From assembly GCA_016125385.1 (NCBI GenBank), contig WGLV01000007.1, positions 44,241 to 108,240 on the forward strand: 64,000 nt of DNA, given 5' to 3'. Source of the stretch: a bacterium. GTDB lineage: Bacteria; Hinthialibacterota; Hinthialibacteria; Hinthialibacterales; Hinthialibacteraceae. Under the pieces are notes generated by a model. That model was not told the DNA's origin, searched no databases, and was given only the letters and a program-made list of their open reading frames with translations. The position numbers and the translations under genes were made by a program. Below are positions 18,024-27,870 of the stretch, piece after piece. Every line of letters begins with the position of its first letter. The first letter of the stretch is position 1.

Positions 18024-19655
18024 ATGGAGCGCGTGGAGATACTCGGCGTAGAGATCGATAACATTGACAACCGCGAGGCGCTGGAGCGCGTCCGCGCCAT
18101 GTTGCGTGAGGGCGGCCCTCACCAGATCGTCACGCCCGCCGTCGAACAGATTGTGTTGACCCGCCGCGACGCCGAGTTTCGCGAGATCGTGCGTCAGGCC
18201 GCGCTGGCCGTGCCCGACGGCATGCCGGTGGTTTTCGCCTCGCGATGGAACCGAACTCCCCTCAAAGAACGCGTCACCGGAGTCGATCTCGTACCCGGCA
18301 TCTGCCGCGTCGCCGCTGAAGAAGGCGCGTCCGTCTTCTTTCTCGGCGGTGAAGAAGGCGTCGCCGAAGCCGCCGCGCGCGTATTGAGTGAACGCGTCCC
18401 CGGCCTGAAGGTGGCGGGGACGTATTGCCCGCCCTTCGGATTCGAGCGCGATGAAGAGGAAAACCGCCGCGCCATCGAGGCGGTCCGCGCCGCGCGGCCC
18501 GGCGTGCTGTTCGTCGCGCTGGGGTGCCCCAGGCAGGAAAAATGGATTCACCGCCATCGCGATGAACTGGGCGCCACCGTCGCGATTGGAATCGGCGGGG
18601 CGTTTAATTTCATCACCGGGCGTGAAAAACGCGCGCCGGTCTGGCTGCAGAATCTCGGGCTGGAGGGCGTATACCGGCTCTGTCAGCGCCCGGGCCAGAT
18701 ATGGAAGCGCCTTATCATCAACGCGCCCTGTTTTCTCCTGCTGTATTTCGACCTGCTTACCTACCGCGCGCAGAAGCGCCTCACCCGCTCCATCCGGCCG
18801 ATGATTCTGGGGGCGGTCGACGCCCTGCTGGCCACGGCGGGGTTCGTCTTTTCGTACTGGCTCTACTTTCGCAGCGGCGCGTTTCAGACCAACGCCGATC
18901 CGTTCCCCGATCAACCGCTGCTGACCATGCCCGCGTACAGCGACCTGCTCGGCTTCGTCGCGCTGCTGGGCGTGGCGGCGCCTTTCATAAACCGGATGTA
19001 TGAGCGCGACAAATACATCGCGCCATCCGGCCTGGCCTGGCGGTCGTTTCTTTCCGCCTCGCTGGCGGTCTTCATGCTGATCGGAGTCCAGTTTCTATTC
19101 AAAGGCGTATTTCACGCCTATCAGTTTCTCGGCTTTTCGCGCGTGGTGTTCGCGCTGTTCGGCGCATCGTTTTTCGCTCTGCTGCTCGGCTGGCGTTTCG
19201 CGTTTCGCGCCTTTGAACACGCGCTTCATCAGCGCGGCCTCAGTCTCGACCGCATCCTTATCGTAGGCGTGACGCCTCTCGCGCTTCAACTGGCCGACGA
19301 CATGCGCCAGCGGCCTGAATGGGGAAACCGCCCGCTGGGTTTTGTCGCTGAGCCTTCCACCGCGCCGTCTGATGCTGAGACGCTGGGGCGCGTGGCCGAC
19401 CTGCATCGCCTGTTGCCCGCGCGCAAGGTCGATGAAGTGCTGGTGGCTGATTCCGCGCTGCCCATCGCCGACCTGATTGAAGTGATTCGCGTCTGCCGCG
19501 AACACCGCGTCAAACTCAGCATCATTCCCACCCTGCACGAATTGCTGGGCGTTTCTTCCGAGGTGAAGCGGCTGGGCGGCGTGCGCGTCATCACCGTTGC
19601 GCTCGACGGCGCGTGGAACGCCCTGCAATCGCGCGAACGGGAGACGGAGCCGTGA
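18024..19655 (+). CDS. TagA/WecG-type glycosyltransferase fused to the membrane half of a polyprenyl glycosylphosphotransferase
   Basis: 543 residues. The first 240 are a complete WecG/TagA/CpsF (GT26) domain. Thr37 and the PDGMPVV motif with Asp65 correspond to catalytic residues of TagA enzymes, followed by GxPRQEKWI and IGGAFNF. About residues 255-395 contain four membrane helices and 405-535 a Rossmann-like CoA_binding_3 domain (LIVGVTPLALQLADDM). These are the N-terminal parts of WbaP/WcaJ-type enzymes. The frame stops where the catalytic sugar-phosphate transferase domain would begin, so that activity is missing. I infer a membrane-anchored enzyme adding a sugar to an undecaprenyl-linked intermediate. 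The GTGA overlap couples it to the next gene. Confidence 0.88.
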   Translation: MERVEILGVEIDNIDNREALERVRAMLREGGPHQIVTPAVEQIVLTRRDAEFREIVRQAALAVPDGMPVVFASRWNRTPLKERVTGVDLVPGICRVAAEEGASVFFLGGEEGVAEAAARVLSERVPGLKVAGTYCPPFGFERDEEENRRAIEAVRAARPGVLFVALGCPRQEKWIHRHRDELGATVAIGIGGAFNFITGREKRAPVWLQNLGLEGVYRLCQRPGQIWKRLIINAPCFLLLYFDLLTYRAQKRLTRSIRPMILGAVDALLATAGFVFSYWLYFRSGAFQTNADPFPDQPLLTMPAYSDLLGFVALLGVAAPFINRMYERDKYIAPSGLAWRSFLSASLAVFMLIGVQFLFKGVFHAYQFLGFSRVVFALFGASFFALLLGWRFAFRAFEHALHQRGLSLDRILIVGVTPLALQLADDMRQRPEWGNRPLGFVAEPSTAPSDAETLGRVADLHRLLPARKVDEVLVADSALPIADLIEVIRVCREHRVKLSIIPTLHELLGVSSEVKRLGGVRVITVALDGAWNALQSRERETEP

Positions 19656-20635
19656 GCGGCGTGCGCCGCGTCGAACGCGCGCCGGAGGCCGTGCTCGACG
19701 CATGGCGGGAGGTTCTCGCCGGGCAGGCGCGCTATTCGTATTACCAGACGCCGCCGTGGGCCGATCTGCTTTTGAGAACGCTGCCCGGCGCGCGCGCGGA
19801 ACATCGTCTGATCGAATTTGACGATGGACTCCGCGCGGTCTGGCCGCTGATTTCCACCCCGAAACGTTTTGGTTTGCGCAAACTCGAATCGCTGCCGTGG
19901 GGCGCGTACGGCGGGCTGCTCTCCACCACGCCGTTGACGCGCGCTCATCGTGATGCGGCCGCCCGCGCCGTGCTCGGCTGGAAGACGCCCGTGCTGGAAT
20001 GCGCCGGCAATCCCCTCGATTCGGCTTCGATCCGCGCCGCGATGAAAGAGACGCGCATTCTTTCGATGAATGGCGATCCCGCCGCGTTATGGGAGGGGTT
20101 TCAACCACGCAACCGTACCGCCATCCGGCGCGCTCGTGAAAACGGCGCCGCCGTTCGCATGGGGAACAGCCGTGAGTTCGTCGAAGCTTTCGCCCGTCTA
20201 TACAACCGGGCGAGCGCTGAATACTGGTCGGGGGTGGATACCATGCCCGATGCGTTTTTCAGCGCAATGGCGGAAAGGCCGGATGAAAACCTGCAACTCT
20301 GGATCGCGGAGATGGATGGACGCCCCGCCTGCGCCGACCTGATCGCGTATGGACGGGGCGAGGCGCAATACATCGCGGGCGCCGCCGACCGCTCTTTGAC
20401 GAAGACCCACGCCGCGCGAGCGCTCATGGCGGCCATTCTGGAAGACGCATGCCAGCGAGGATTCGAAATCTTCAATTTCGGCGGCAGCGCCGGGTTGGAG
20501 GGAGTCGAACAGTTTAAACGCCTCTTTGGTGCGCGCCCGGCCGCGTACCCGGTCTATCGCTATCAGTGGAGACCACTGGGGATGGTACAATCGAACGAGA
20601 TCGAATCCATCCGTGAGGACGCCGAATGTCGTTGA
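19652..20635 (+). CDS. GNAT/FemAB-like acetyltransferase-fold protein
   Basis: About 327 residues from GTG 19652, which overlaps the previous TGA (GTGA) and has GGAG upstream. N-terminal lines such as YYQTPPWADLLLRTLPGA, and the C-terminal half with WIAEMDGRPACADLIAYG and FEIFNFGGSAGLEGVEQFKR, match the double-GNAT (FemAB/BioF2-like, Acetyltransf_6) family. These proteins transfer an acyl or aminoacyl group and are common in exopolysaccharide and cell-wall gene clusters. Coupling to the TagA fusion supports a role in modifying a surface glycan. The actual acyl donor is unknown. The final codons overlap crcB by 10 bases. Confidence 0.82.
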   Translation: MSGVRRVERAPEAVLDAWREVLAGQARYSYYQTPPWADLLLRTLPGARAEHRLIEFDDGLRAVWPLISTPKRFGLRKLESLPWGAYGGLLSTTPLTRAHRDAAARAVLGWKTPVLECAGNPLDSASIRAAMKETRILSMNGDPAALWEGFQPRNRTAIRRARENGAAVRMGNSREFVEAFARLYNRASAEYWSGVDTMPDAFFSAMAERPDENLQLWIAEMDGRPACADLIAYGRGEAQYIAGAADRSLTKTHAARALMAAILEDACQRGFEIFNFGGSAGLEGVEQFKRLFGARPAAYPVYRYQWRPLGMVQSNEIESIREDAECR

Positions 20636-21006
20636 AAAATTGCCTGCTTGCCTTCGCCGGCGGCGGACTGGGCGCGATGACGCGCTATCTGACCGCGCTC
20701 GCCAGCGCGCGACTGTGGGGAACCGGATTCCCTTACGGAACGCTGATCGTCAATCTGGCGGGATGTTTTCTGATTGGAATCTGTTTTTCGCTGACCGAAC
20801 AGAACCGCCTGCTGTCGCCTTCGGCGCGTCTGTTTCTCATGACGGGTTTCATGGGCGGGTTGACCACCTTCTCCAGTTATGGATTGGAGACGATGCGCCT
20901 CGTGCAGGATGGAAGCGCTTCGCTGGCGCTTTGGAATCTGTTCATTAATAACGCCGGGGGAATGGCGTGCGTTCTGCTGGGCTGGTGGATCGCCCGCGCA
21001 GCCTGA
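20626..21006 (+). CDS. crcB: Fluoride ion channel CrcB/Fluc
   Basis: 126 residues and four membrane helices, the usual size. It shows the Fluc signatures GGGLGAMTRYL near the start, YGTLIVNLAGCFLIG in helix 2, and GFMGGLTTFSSYGLET in the break of helix 3 where Na+ and the Phe box lie. Fluc works as a dual-topology dimer that exports fluoride. GAGG precedes the ATG, which overlaps the preceding gene by 10 bases. I see no fluoride riboswitch upstream, so control is probably from the operon promoter. Confidence 0.95.
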   Translation: MSLKNCLLAFAGGGLGAMTRYLTALASARLWGTGFPYGTLIVNLAGCFLIGICFSLTEQNRLLSPSARLFLMTGFMGGLTTFSSYGLETMRLVQDGSASLALWNLFINNAGGMACVLLGWWIARAA

Positions 21007-21042
21007 CTGGCGCGCGGCGGGGATGAAAGGCGGTATTCTCTC

Positions 21043-22323
21043 ATGATGCGATACGCGATCATCACGATCTATACCAATGAAGACGCCCACTGGCGCGGCA
21101 AGCCGCTCTCTCGCGCGGTGGTCGACCGCGTCGCGGGGCTGGGCCTGGCGGCTCGCTGTATGGTGACGCGCGGACAGGCGGGCTGTTATGAGAACGGCGA
21201 GATCGCCTCAACCGCCATCGAGGCGCTGGCGTACAACCTGCCCGTCAAGATCGAGATCGCCGCGCCCGCCGCCGAACTGGATCAGTTGCTGCCGCTGGCC
21301 GATGAAATGGTCGGGCACGGCCTGGTGACCGTCGATGAAGTAGACGCCCGATTTCACCGCACCCGCTCGCTCCTGCTGCCGCGTCATCTCAAGGTGCGCG
21401 ATATCATGACCTCCAGCCCGCGATGCGTCTCGCCCGGCGATACGCTGGCCGACGCGGCGCGGCTCATGCTTGACGGCGGCTTCAACGGCGCGCCGGTGGT
21501 GGATGATGAACGCAGGCCGATCGGCATGATCACTCAGGGCGACCTGCTCTCACGGGGCGGTTTCCCGATTCGTCTGGGTTTACTGGCCGAGCTCGCCAGC
21601 GGGCGCGTCGATGAATTACTGGGCGAAATCGCCATCCGCCCCGCGTCTGAAATCATGAGCGCGCCGGTGATCTCCACCCGCCTGGACGCCGATGTCAGCG
21701 GCGCGGTCGACCTGATGCTCACTCACTCTCTCAAGCGTCTGCCCGTGGTCGATGAAGAAGGCCGCCTGTGCGGAATGCTTTCACGCGTCGACGTCTTCAA
21801 AGCAGTGATGGTCGCCTCGCCCGACTGGAAGGCGCTTTCGAATCAGAACGTCGAGGTCGGCGGGCTTCGTTACGTCCGCGACGTGATGCGGCGCGACATG
21901 CTGACCGTCTCGCCGGACGATTCGATCGAGTCGATTCTGAAGATCATCGATGAAAACGAGCTGCGGCGCGCGGCGGTTGTCGACGCCGAGGGCAAACTGG
22001 CGGGGCTGATCTCCGATCGCGATCTGTTCGCGCTGCTCTCTGAACAGCAGGCGCGGTTGTGGCCCATGCTGATCAGTAAGATTCCTTTGCTTAAGTCGGC
22101 GGCGTTTTATGACGAGATCGTCAGGGCGGCGTCGCTGCATTCCGCGGCCGACGTGATGAAAACCGATCTGGTTGTGATCGATGAAAACGCGCCGATTCAG
22201 GACGCGATCGCGCTGATGACGGCGAAAAAACTCAAACGGCTGCCGGTGGTGGATGAAAACGGGCGGTTTCGGGGGATGATCGGGCGCGACTCCGTATTAC
22301 GCGCGGGCGCCGGAGCGGAATGA
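21043..22323 (+). CDS. DUF190 domain fused to four CBS domains
   Basis: 426 residues. The first 100 (YAIITIYTNEDAHWRGKPL, then VTRGQAGCYENGEIAS) are a DUF190 ferredoxin-like, PII-like domain. Four CBS domains follow, at about 118-175, 200-260, 280-335 and 365-424, each with the [VIL]-x2-IM...V.P and G-x-[IL]-x2-D elements. Two Bateman modules of this type normally bind adenine nucleotides. DUF190 proteins are frequently encoded next to crcB, as here (36-base gap). I infer a cytoplasmic sensor tied to fluoride or ion export. No enzymatic domain is attached. The final residues AGAGAE are simple. Confidence 0.88.
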   Translation: MMRYAIITIYTNEDAHWRGKPLSRAVVDRVAGLGLAARCMVTRGQAGCYENGEIASTAIEALAYNLPVKIEIAAPAAELDQLLPLADEMVGHGLVTVDEVDARFHRTRSLLLPRHLKVRDIMTSSPRCVSPGDTLADAARLMLDGGFNGAPVVDDERRPIGMITQGDLLSRGGFPIRLGLLAELASGRVDELLGEIAIRPASEIMSAPVISTRLDADVSGAVDLMLTHSLKRLPVVDEEGRLCGMLSRVDVFKAVMVASPDWKALSNQNVEVGGLRYVRDVMRRDMLTVSPDDSIESILKIIDENELRRAAVVDAEGKLAGLISDRDLFALLSEQQARLWPMLISKIPLLKSAAFYDEIVRAASLHSAADVMKTDLVVIDENAPIQDAIALMTAKKLKRLPVVDENGRFRGMIGRDSVLRAGAGAE

Positions 22324-22351
22324 GCGCGTCCGGCGCCGGAGAAGGTTTCAA

Positions 22352-22864
22352 TCAGTTGAGGCTTCCTGCTTCGGCTTTCTTTTCAGCCATTTCACCGTGC
22401 CAGTCGGGATGATAAGTCTTGATGCGGATCTTATAGACGGTGTCGATGAATTCCTGCTTCGCTTTAACCGAGCCCGCGCTGCCCAGCACGCGGACCATCT
22501 CGGTTGAGGCCATCTCGTCGAATAGACGCGGTGAGTAAAGGATGTTGACCGGCTCATCCATCGAATAACGCCTGACCATCTCCGCAAAGGTTCCCTCCAT
22601 TTGCGTCCCGAGGTCAAGCGACTTCATCTCGGTTTCAAACTCTTTGTATCGCTTCCACTTCTGAAAACGATACGCGCCGAAAATCACCAGAAAAATCAGC
22701 GTAACGATGCCCGCCAGAAAGGCGAGCAGCGTCGTGGGGTCTGTGGGAGCCGAGGTGGTGAAGAACTTGGCGTTAAAGCCGGCGGAACCATCGCCACCCT
22801 GAGCCCACAACCGCAGAGGGTCATTCAAATGAAGCGGTATGAATCGCAAAATATCATTGTACAT
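22352..22864 (-). CDS. Uncharacterised single-pass membrane protein
   Basis: About 170 residues from ATG 22864. A TTG at 22918 in frame would add 18 residues, and neither start has a clear Shine-Dalgarno. A short N-terminal segment is followed by one membrane helix at about 45-66 (LLAFLAGIVTLIFLVIFGAY). A basic patch and a roughly 100-residue charged cytoplasmic domain come next (VNILYSPRLFDEMAS, IDTVYKIRIKTYHPDW). I do not recognise the family. It lies 78 bases after rph in the uvrA-rph direction and could be the last gene of that transcript. It is short of any catalytic signature. Confidence 0.62.
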   Translation of the reverse strand: MYNDILRFIPLHLNDPLRLWAQGGDGSAGFNAKFFTTSAPTDPTTLLAFLAGIVTLIFLVIFGAYRFQKWKRYKEFETEMKSLDLGTQMEGTFAEMVRRYSMDEPVNILYSPRLFDEMASTEMVRVLGSAGSVKAKQEFIDTVYKIRIKTYHPDWHGEMAEKKAEAGSLN

Positions 22865-22942
22865 TGGTATGTATGTATTCAATTCGCAAGATTTTGTTCT
22901 TGTATTATTGTAGAACAAATCGCATTACACAGCAAGCGAATA

Positions 22943-23680
22943 TTAGCAGGATTCTTCCAGCCCCAGTACGGCTCGTTGTGAGCGTATGATCTCGCCGATG
23001 CCGATGTCCGCGATTTCGAGCAGCGATTGCAGCTGTCCGGCGTCGAAGGCGGCGTGTTCGGCGGTTCCCTGAACCTCCACGTATTTGCCGCCTTCGGTTT
23101 TGACGACGTTAAAATCGACGTCCGCGCCTGAATCCTCCCGGTAATCGAGATCGAGGCAGGGCTGACCGTCGACCAGACCCACGCTGACGGCGGCCACCAT
23201 CTCGATCAGCGGCCATTCTTTGATCAGCTCATGGGTTTTCATGAAGGTCAGCGCATCGTGAAGTGCGACCGCCGCGCCCGAGATGGCGGCGGTGCGGGTT
23301 CCGCCGTCGGCCTGAATCACGTCGCAGTCGATGAAGATGGTGTGTTCGCCCAGCTTTTTCATGTCGACCACGCAGCGCAACGAGCGTCCGATCAGCCGCT
23401 GAATTTCCTGCGCCCGGCCGCCCTTGTTGCGCTCACGGTGAATGCGCTCGCGGGTCGATTTGGGCAGCATGGCGTATTCCGCCGTCAGCCAGCCCTGTCC
23501 CGAGCCGGAAATAAAGGGCGGAACGCGATCTTCCACGCTGGCGGTGCAGAGCACGCGCGTACGGCCGAACGATGTCAGGCATGAACCTTCGGCGAAATCG
23601 AGATAGTTGCGTTCGAATGTCACCGGCCTGAGTTCACGCGTCGAGCGTCCCTGCGAACGGTTGAGAGTTGATTCGGTCAT
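22943..23680 (-). CDS. rph: Ribonuclease PH
   Basis: 245 residues, standard length. It begins with the conserved [20 protein letters not shown]. It continues with [28 protein letters not shown] and [15 protein letters not shown], the phosphate-binding and active-site segments. The enzyme trims tRNA 3' ends phosphorolytically. It begins 25 bases after uvrA, with AAAGGA before the start. The full C-terminal helix is present, so this is not one of the truncated E. coli-type alleles. Confidence 0.96.
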   Translation of the reverse strand: MTESTLNRSQGRSTRELRPVTFERNYLDFAEGSCLTSFGRTRVLCTASVEDRVPPFISGSGQGWLTAEYAMLPKSTRERIHRERNKGGRAQEIQRLIGRSLRCVVDMKKLGEHTIFIDCDVIQADGGTRTAAISGAAVALHDALTFMKTHELIKEWPLIEMVAAVSVGLVDGQPCLDLDYREDSGADVDFNVVKTEGGKYVEVQGTAEHAAFDAGQLQSLLEIADIGIGEIIRSQRAVLGLEESC

Positions 23681-23705
23681 GTAGGGGAGAAGATCCTTTC
23701 AAAAA

Positions 23706-26531
23706 TCAAGCGGTTTTCTTTTTGGTTTTCGTCTGGCCGTCCATCAGCCATTTTCGCAAAAATTCGCCGGTAAAAGAACCCGGATGCTCGGCCACTTCTT
23801 CCGGCGTGCCTTCCGCGACCACCAGCCCGCCTCCGTCGCCGCCCTCCGGCCCGAGGTCGATGATGTAGTCGGCTGACTTGATGACGTCGAGATTGTGTTC
23901 GATGACCAGCACGGTGTTGCCGCGCTCGACGAGCTGATTCAACACCGCCAGCAATTTCTGGATGTCGGCGAAGTGCAGCCCGGTGGTGGGTTCGTCGAGA
24001 ATGTAAAGCGTGTTGCCGGTGTCGCGCCGCGAAAGCTCTTTCGCCAGTTTGACGCGCTGGGCTTCACCGCCCGAGAGGGTGGGCGCGGGTTGGCCGAGAT
24101 GAAGATACTCAAGCCCCACCTGCATCAGCGTGTCGAGAATGCGCGAAATGCGAGGCACGTTTTCAAATACCGACATGGCCTCTTTTACGCTCAGGTCGAG
24201 AATGTCGGCGATGGAGCGCCCCTTGTATTTGACCTGCAGCGTTTCGCGGTTGAAGCGCTTGCCTTTGCACACTTCGCAGGTGACGTATACGTCGGGCAGA
24301 AAGTGCATCTCGATCGTCTTGCAGCCGTCGCCGTCGCAGGCCTCACAGCGTCCGCCGCGCACGTTGAACGAAAAGCGCCCCGCCTTGTAGCCCCGCATCT
24401 TCGCTTCGGGCATCTGGGTGAACAGATTACGAATCGGATCGAAGGCTTTCACGTACGTGGCGGGGTTTGAGCGCGGCGTGCGGCCGATGGGCTTCTGATC
24501 GATCTCGATTACCTTGTCGATGTGTTCGATGCCTTTGATGTCTTTATGAGCGCCCGGGATGCTGTGCGCGTTGTGCAGTTTGCGGCACAACGCCTTGAAC
24601 AGAATCTCCGTGATCAGCGTGCTCTTTCCCGACCCCGAGACGCCGGTGACGCAGGTGAAGCGGCCCAGCGGAAACTTGACGTTGATGTTCCGCAGATTGT
24701 TTTCCGTCGCCCCCAGCACTTCGATGAATTTGCCGTTGCCGGGGCGGCGTTCGGGTGGAACCTCGATCGATTCTCGGCCCGACAGGTAAGCCCCAGTGAG
24801 TGAATCCTTGTTTTTTTTGATCGCGGCGAGTGGGCCTTCCGCCACGATGTTACCGCCGTCGAGACCCGCGCCGGGGCCGAAGTCGAAGATGTAGTCGGCC
24901 GATTCCATCATCTCCTGATCGTGTTCGACCACCAGCACCGAGTTGCCCAGGTCGCGCAGATGAAGCAGGGTGTCGATCAGCTTGCGGTTGTCGCGCTGAT
25001 GAAGGCCGATGCTGGGCTCGTCGAGCACGTACAAAACGCCCACCAGCGCGCTGCCGATCTGGCTGGCGAGACGGATGCGCTGGGCCTCGCCGCCCGACAG
25101 CGTCGGCGCGGAGCGGCTCAGCGTCAGGTAGCCAAGGCCCACGTCGTCGAGAAAGCGAAGCCGGTTGACGATCTCTTTCAACACCGCGCCCGCGATCTGC
25201 TCCTGCTGGCCGGTCAGCTTGACGCCTTCAAAAAACGCGCGGCTTTTCGAGACGCTCAAGTCGGTGACCGTCTGGATGGTCAGGTCTTCAAACCGCGCGG
25301 CGGCGGGATAGGGCGCCAGCCGTGCGCCGTCGCACGCCTCGCACGCGACGCGCGTCATGAAGTTTTCCAGCACGTAGCTGCGAAAACCTTCCGACGAAGT
25401 GCGCTCGTACCAGCGCTCGATTTCAGGAATGATGCCCCGGTAGCCTTTGCCGGTTTTCTTGTCGCCGTGCAGCATCAGGTTTTGCGCTTTTTTGCTCAGC
25501 TTTTTCCAGGGCGCGGTCAGCGAGATGCCGTGCTTTTCAGAAAACGCTTCGATCTTGCGCCGCACCGCCTGCGCTGAGTAAGAATCGTTGTCGTCCTGAA
25601 AAACGTTTTTCCACGGGATGATGGCGCCGTCGACGATCGAGCGGTCCTGATCGGGAATGATCAGGTTGGGGTCAAGCTCCATCTTGCGGCCCAGGCCGTT
25701 GCACGCCGGGCACATGCCGAGGGGATGGTTGAACGAAAAGTGCTGAGGCGTCAGCTCATCGTAAGAGATGCCGCTTTCAAGGCTGACGTTGCGGGTGCTG
25801 AACAGCCGGTCGCTCTCGCCCGGAATGGTAAGGTAAAGCATGTCGTCGCCCTGTTCGAGCGCGAGCTCGACCGAGTCAGTCAGCCGCGAGGCGACGTCTT
25901 CGCGCATCACCAGCCGGTCGACGACGATCTCAACGGTGTGCGCCAGTTTTTTATCGAGTTTGATCTCCTGTTCGAGTTCCATCACGTGGCCGTCGACCCG
26001 GACGCGCACAAAGCCGTCCTTGCGGGCCTGATCGAAGAGGTCTTTATATTCGCCTTTGCGTTCGCGCGCTTTTGGCGCCAGAATCATGAAACGGGTTCCT
26101 TCTTTGAGTTTCATAATCTGGTCGACGATCTGATCGACCGTCTGCGATGAGACCGGTTTGCCGCTCACCGGACAATATGGAGTGGCGCAACGGGCGAACA
26201 ACACGCGCAGATAATCATAGACCTCGGTTACCGTGCCCACGGTGGAGCGGGGGTTTTTGCTGGTGCTTTTCTGTTCGATCGAAATCGCCGGCGAAAGCCC
26301 CTCGATGTAATCGACCTTGGGTTTTTCCATCTGGCCGAGAAACTGGCGGGCGTAGGCCGAGAGCGACTCGACATAGCGCCGCTGGCCTTCGGCGTAGATG
26401 GTGTCGAACGCCAGCGACGACTTGCCCGAGCCGCTGACCCCGGTAAACACCACCAGCTTGTCGCGGGGGATGGTCAAATCGATATTTTTGAGATTATGTT
26501 CTTTTGCGCCGCGGACGAGTATCTCGTTCAT
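23706..26531 (-). CDS. uvrA: Excinuclease ABC subunit A
   Basis: 941 residues, full length for UvrA. It has two ABC ATPase modules: Walker [10 protein letters not shown] at 31-39, and a second near 640 ([10 protein letters not shown]). Two Cys4 zinc modules (CPACNGLG with [17 protein letters not shown] with CEVCKG) and two LSGGEAQR signatures are present. UvrA dimers find helix-distorting lesions and load UvrB. No SOS box of the E. coli type is evident in the upstream 190 bases. A -10-like TATAAT lies at 26602-26607. It starts the transcript that continues into rph. Confidence 0.98.
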   Translation of the reverse strand: MNEILVRGAKEHNLKNIDLTIPRDKLVVFTGVSGSGKSSLAFDTIYAEGQRRYVESLSAYARQFLGQMEKPKVDYIEGLSPAISIEQKSTSKNPRSTVGTVTEVYDYLRVLFARCATPYCPVSGKPVSSQTVDQIVDQIMKLKEGTRFMILAPKARERKGEYKDLFDQARKDGFVRVRVDGHVMELEQEIKLDKKLAHTVEIVVDRLVMREDVASRLTDSVELALEQGDDMLYLTIPGESDRLFSTRNVSLESGISYDELTPQHFSFNHPLGMCPACNGLGRKMELDPNLIIPDQDRSIVDGAIIPWKNVFQDDNDSYSAQAVRRKIEAFSEKHGISLTAPWKKLSKKAQNLMLHGDKKTGKGYRGIIPEIERWYERTSSEGFRSYVLENFMTRVACEACDGARLAPYPAAARFEDLTIQTVTDLSVSKSRAFFEGVKLTGQQEQIAGAVLKEIVNRLRFLDDVGLGYLTLSRSAPTLSGGEAQRIRLASQIGSALVGVLYVLDEPSIGLHQRDNRKLIDTLLHLRDLGNSVLVVEHDQEMMESADYIFDFGPGAGLDGGNIVAEGPLAAIKKNKDSLTGAYLSGRESIEVPPERRPGNGKFIEVLGATENNLRNINVKFPLGRFTCVTGVSGSGKSTLITEILFKALCRKLHNAHSIPGAHKDIKGIEHIDKVIEIDQKPIGRTPRSNPATYVKAFDPIRNLFTQMPEAKMRGYKAGRFSFNVRGGRCEACDGDGCKTIEMHFLPDVYVTCEVCKGKRFNRETLQVKYKGRSIADILDLSVKEAMSVFENVPRISRILDTLMQVGLEYLHLGQPAPTLSGGEAQRVKLAKELSRRDTGNTLYILDEPTTGLHFADIQKLLAVLNQLVERGNTVLVIEHNLDVIKSADYIIDLGPEGGDGGGLVVAEGTPEEVAEHPGSFTGEFLRKWLMDGQTKTKKKTA

Positions 26532-26601
26532 AAATATTGGTTTCGCTGGTAGTTAGGATTGAGGTAAACGCAAGAGGGCTTCATCTCAAGGTGATTTTTC
26601 C

Positions 26602-26607
26602 ATTATA
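26602..26607 (-). promoter_or_regulatory. Possible -10 element of the uvrA promoter
   Basis: TATAAT on the minus strand, 71-76 bases upstream of the uvrA start. The best -35 candidate 16 bases further (TTAATT) is weak, so this call rests on the -10 box only. Confidence 0.4.
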
Positions 26608-26721
26608 GTATGCCCTGCGTCCGAATTAAGACGAACTCGCCATTTTATTGACTTGCGTTGACTGGAAGCGGCCGCGCCTCGCGCGCCAGAATGTCCTGAT
26701 GGGAGGATCCAAACGGACCTC

Positions 26722-27684
26722 GTGTTGTTACTGGCGATCGACCAACCCATAAACTTGATTTTCCCGCTCATCGGCGTGGCGCTGGCCTTGTTGATTTCAC
26801 GGGTTGAAGACCGTTCGCCCGCCGCGATTACGCTGTTTGCTCTGGCCCCCGCGTTGCTCTTCCGCGTGGCTATGGGTCAGCGCGCTGAAGAATACCACTT
26901 CATGTTCATCCTGTTTTTCACCCTGTTTCACACCAGCGCGCTATATTTTATCACTCACCAGGTCATGCGGCTGTTGAACGTTCCGCTCCCCATGCGCCGT
27001 ATCTACCTGTTAAACGTGGTGTTGATCGGGTTTTATGGATTGCGGCGGCTTCAGCCGATGTGGCCCGATCCGCAACAGGGCGTGCCGATCGTCAACTCGA
27101 TATTCTTCTTTCACCTGATCGTTTTCGCCTTGCTGGGGGTTTATCTGGCTTCAGGGCGCGAGTATTGGACCGAGCGCTTCGGCGATGTTCTGCGGTCGCC
27201 ACTGGTCTATGTGGTGATCGCGGGGCTGGCGATGGGGCTGATGGCGGTTGAAGTGCCCTACAATTTGCTTGAAACCGTCGACTCGCTCTATGACATGACG
27301 ATTCCGATGGCGTTGATTGTGGCGGGAATCACCCTGGGGCGCGGAATGAACCTGCTTGAACTCGATCAGACGGCTAGCCATCTGGGTGGGGTCGGGATCT
27401 GCGCGCTGATCCGCCTGGTCGTTTCTCCCGCGCTGGCGTTGTGCATTGTACCGATGATGGGAATTGAGGACGTGTATCTCAAACAGGCGCTGGTTTACTC
27501 GGCGGCCGCGCCCACCGGCGTGTTTGCGGTGGTGCTGGCGGCGTTTTACGGGCGCACGGCTGAAAAGCGGTTTACGGTTTTATGCGTCCTGCTGACGGCG
27601 GTGTTGTCGCTCGCCACGGCTCCGCTGGTGGGCGTGGCGGTCAATTATTACCTTCCCATCGTCACCGAAGCCGTTACTCCTTAG
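26722..27684 (+). CDS. AEC-family (auxin efflux carrier-like) permease
   Basis: 320 residues with nine to ten membrane helices arranged as two five-helix halves, as in the AEC/bile-acid symporter fold. The C-terminal half carries the typical GITLGRGMNLLEL loop, and the ending has APTGVFAVVLAAFYG as in bacterial AEC permeases. These carriers export malate or other organic anions. Substrate cannot be read from sequence. The start is a GTG at 26722; GGGAGG lies 15 bases upstream, rather distant, so a start a few codons later is possible. It is divergent from uvrA and convergent with frr. Confidence 0.78.
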   Translation: MLLLAIDQPINLIFPLIGVALALLISRVEDRSPAAITLFALAPALLFRVAMGQRAEEYHFMFILFFTLFHTSALYFITHQVMRLLNVPLPMRRIYLLNVVLIGFYGLRRLQPMWPDPQQGVPIVNSIFFFHLIVFALLGVYLASGREYWTERFGDVLRSPLVYVVIAGLAMGLMAVEVPYNLLETVDSLYDMTIPMALIVAGITLGRGMNLLELDQTASHLGGVGICALIRLVVSPALALCIVPMMGIEDVYLKQALVYSAAAPTGVFAVVLAAFYGRTAEKRFTVLCVLLTAVLSLATAPLVGVAVNYYLPIVTEAVTP

Positions 27685-27810
27685 CGGACGGCGCCGCCCG
27701 TCAATGGCATTCCGCGAATCGTTCGCGCCCATTGGCCTCTGACGCGAGTCTTTTTCTGAATCCCGATAAATGAAGAACGCGAGCGTTGATGTGATATATC
27801 TCTGGCCGTA

Positions 27811-27841
27811 AAACAAAAGGGCGGGTGTCACTCCCGCCCTT
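27811..27841 (-). terminator. Terminator of the rpsB-tsf-pyrH-frr operon
   Basis: AAGGGCGGG and CCCGCCCTT form a 9-bp stem with a 7-base loop. On the minus strand it is followed by TTTTGTTT, a good U tract. It lies 30 bases after the frr stop. Confidence 0.86.
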
Positions 27842-27870
27842 CTCTATTTGGATACAGTTGACGCCAATCC

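Noticed and set aside
21007..21042. GGGGATGAAAGG before the DUF190-CBS gene, reminiscent of the fluoride riboswitch entry
   Set aside because: Only a few bases match, no pseudoknot partner exists, and the spacer is 36 bases, too short for the aptamer. It is simply the ribosome binding region.
26532..26721. Search for an SOS (LexA) box in front of uvrA
   Set aside because: No CTGT-N8-ACAG-like or GAAC-N4-GTTC-like palindrome was found; only a -10-like TATAAT.
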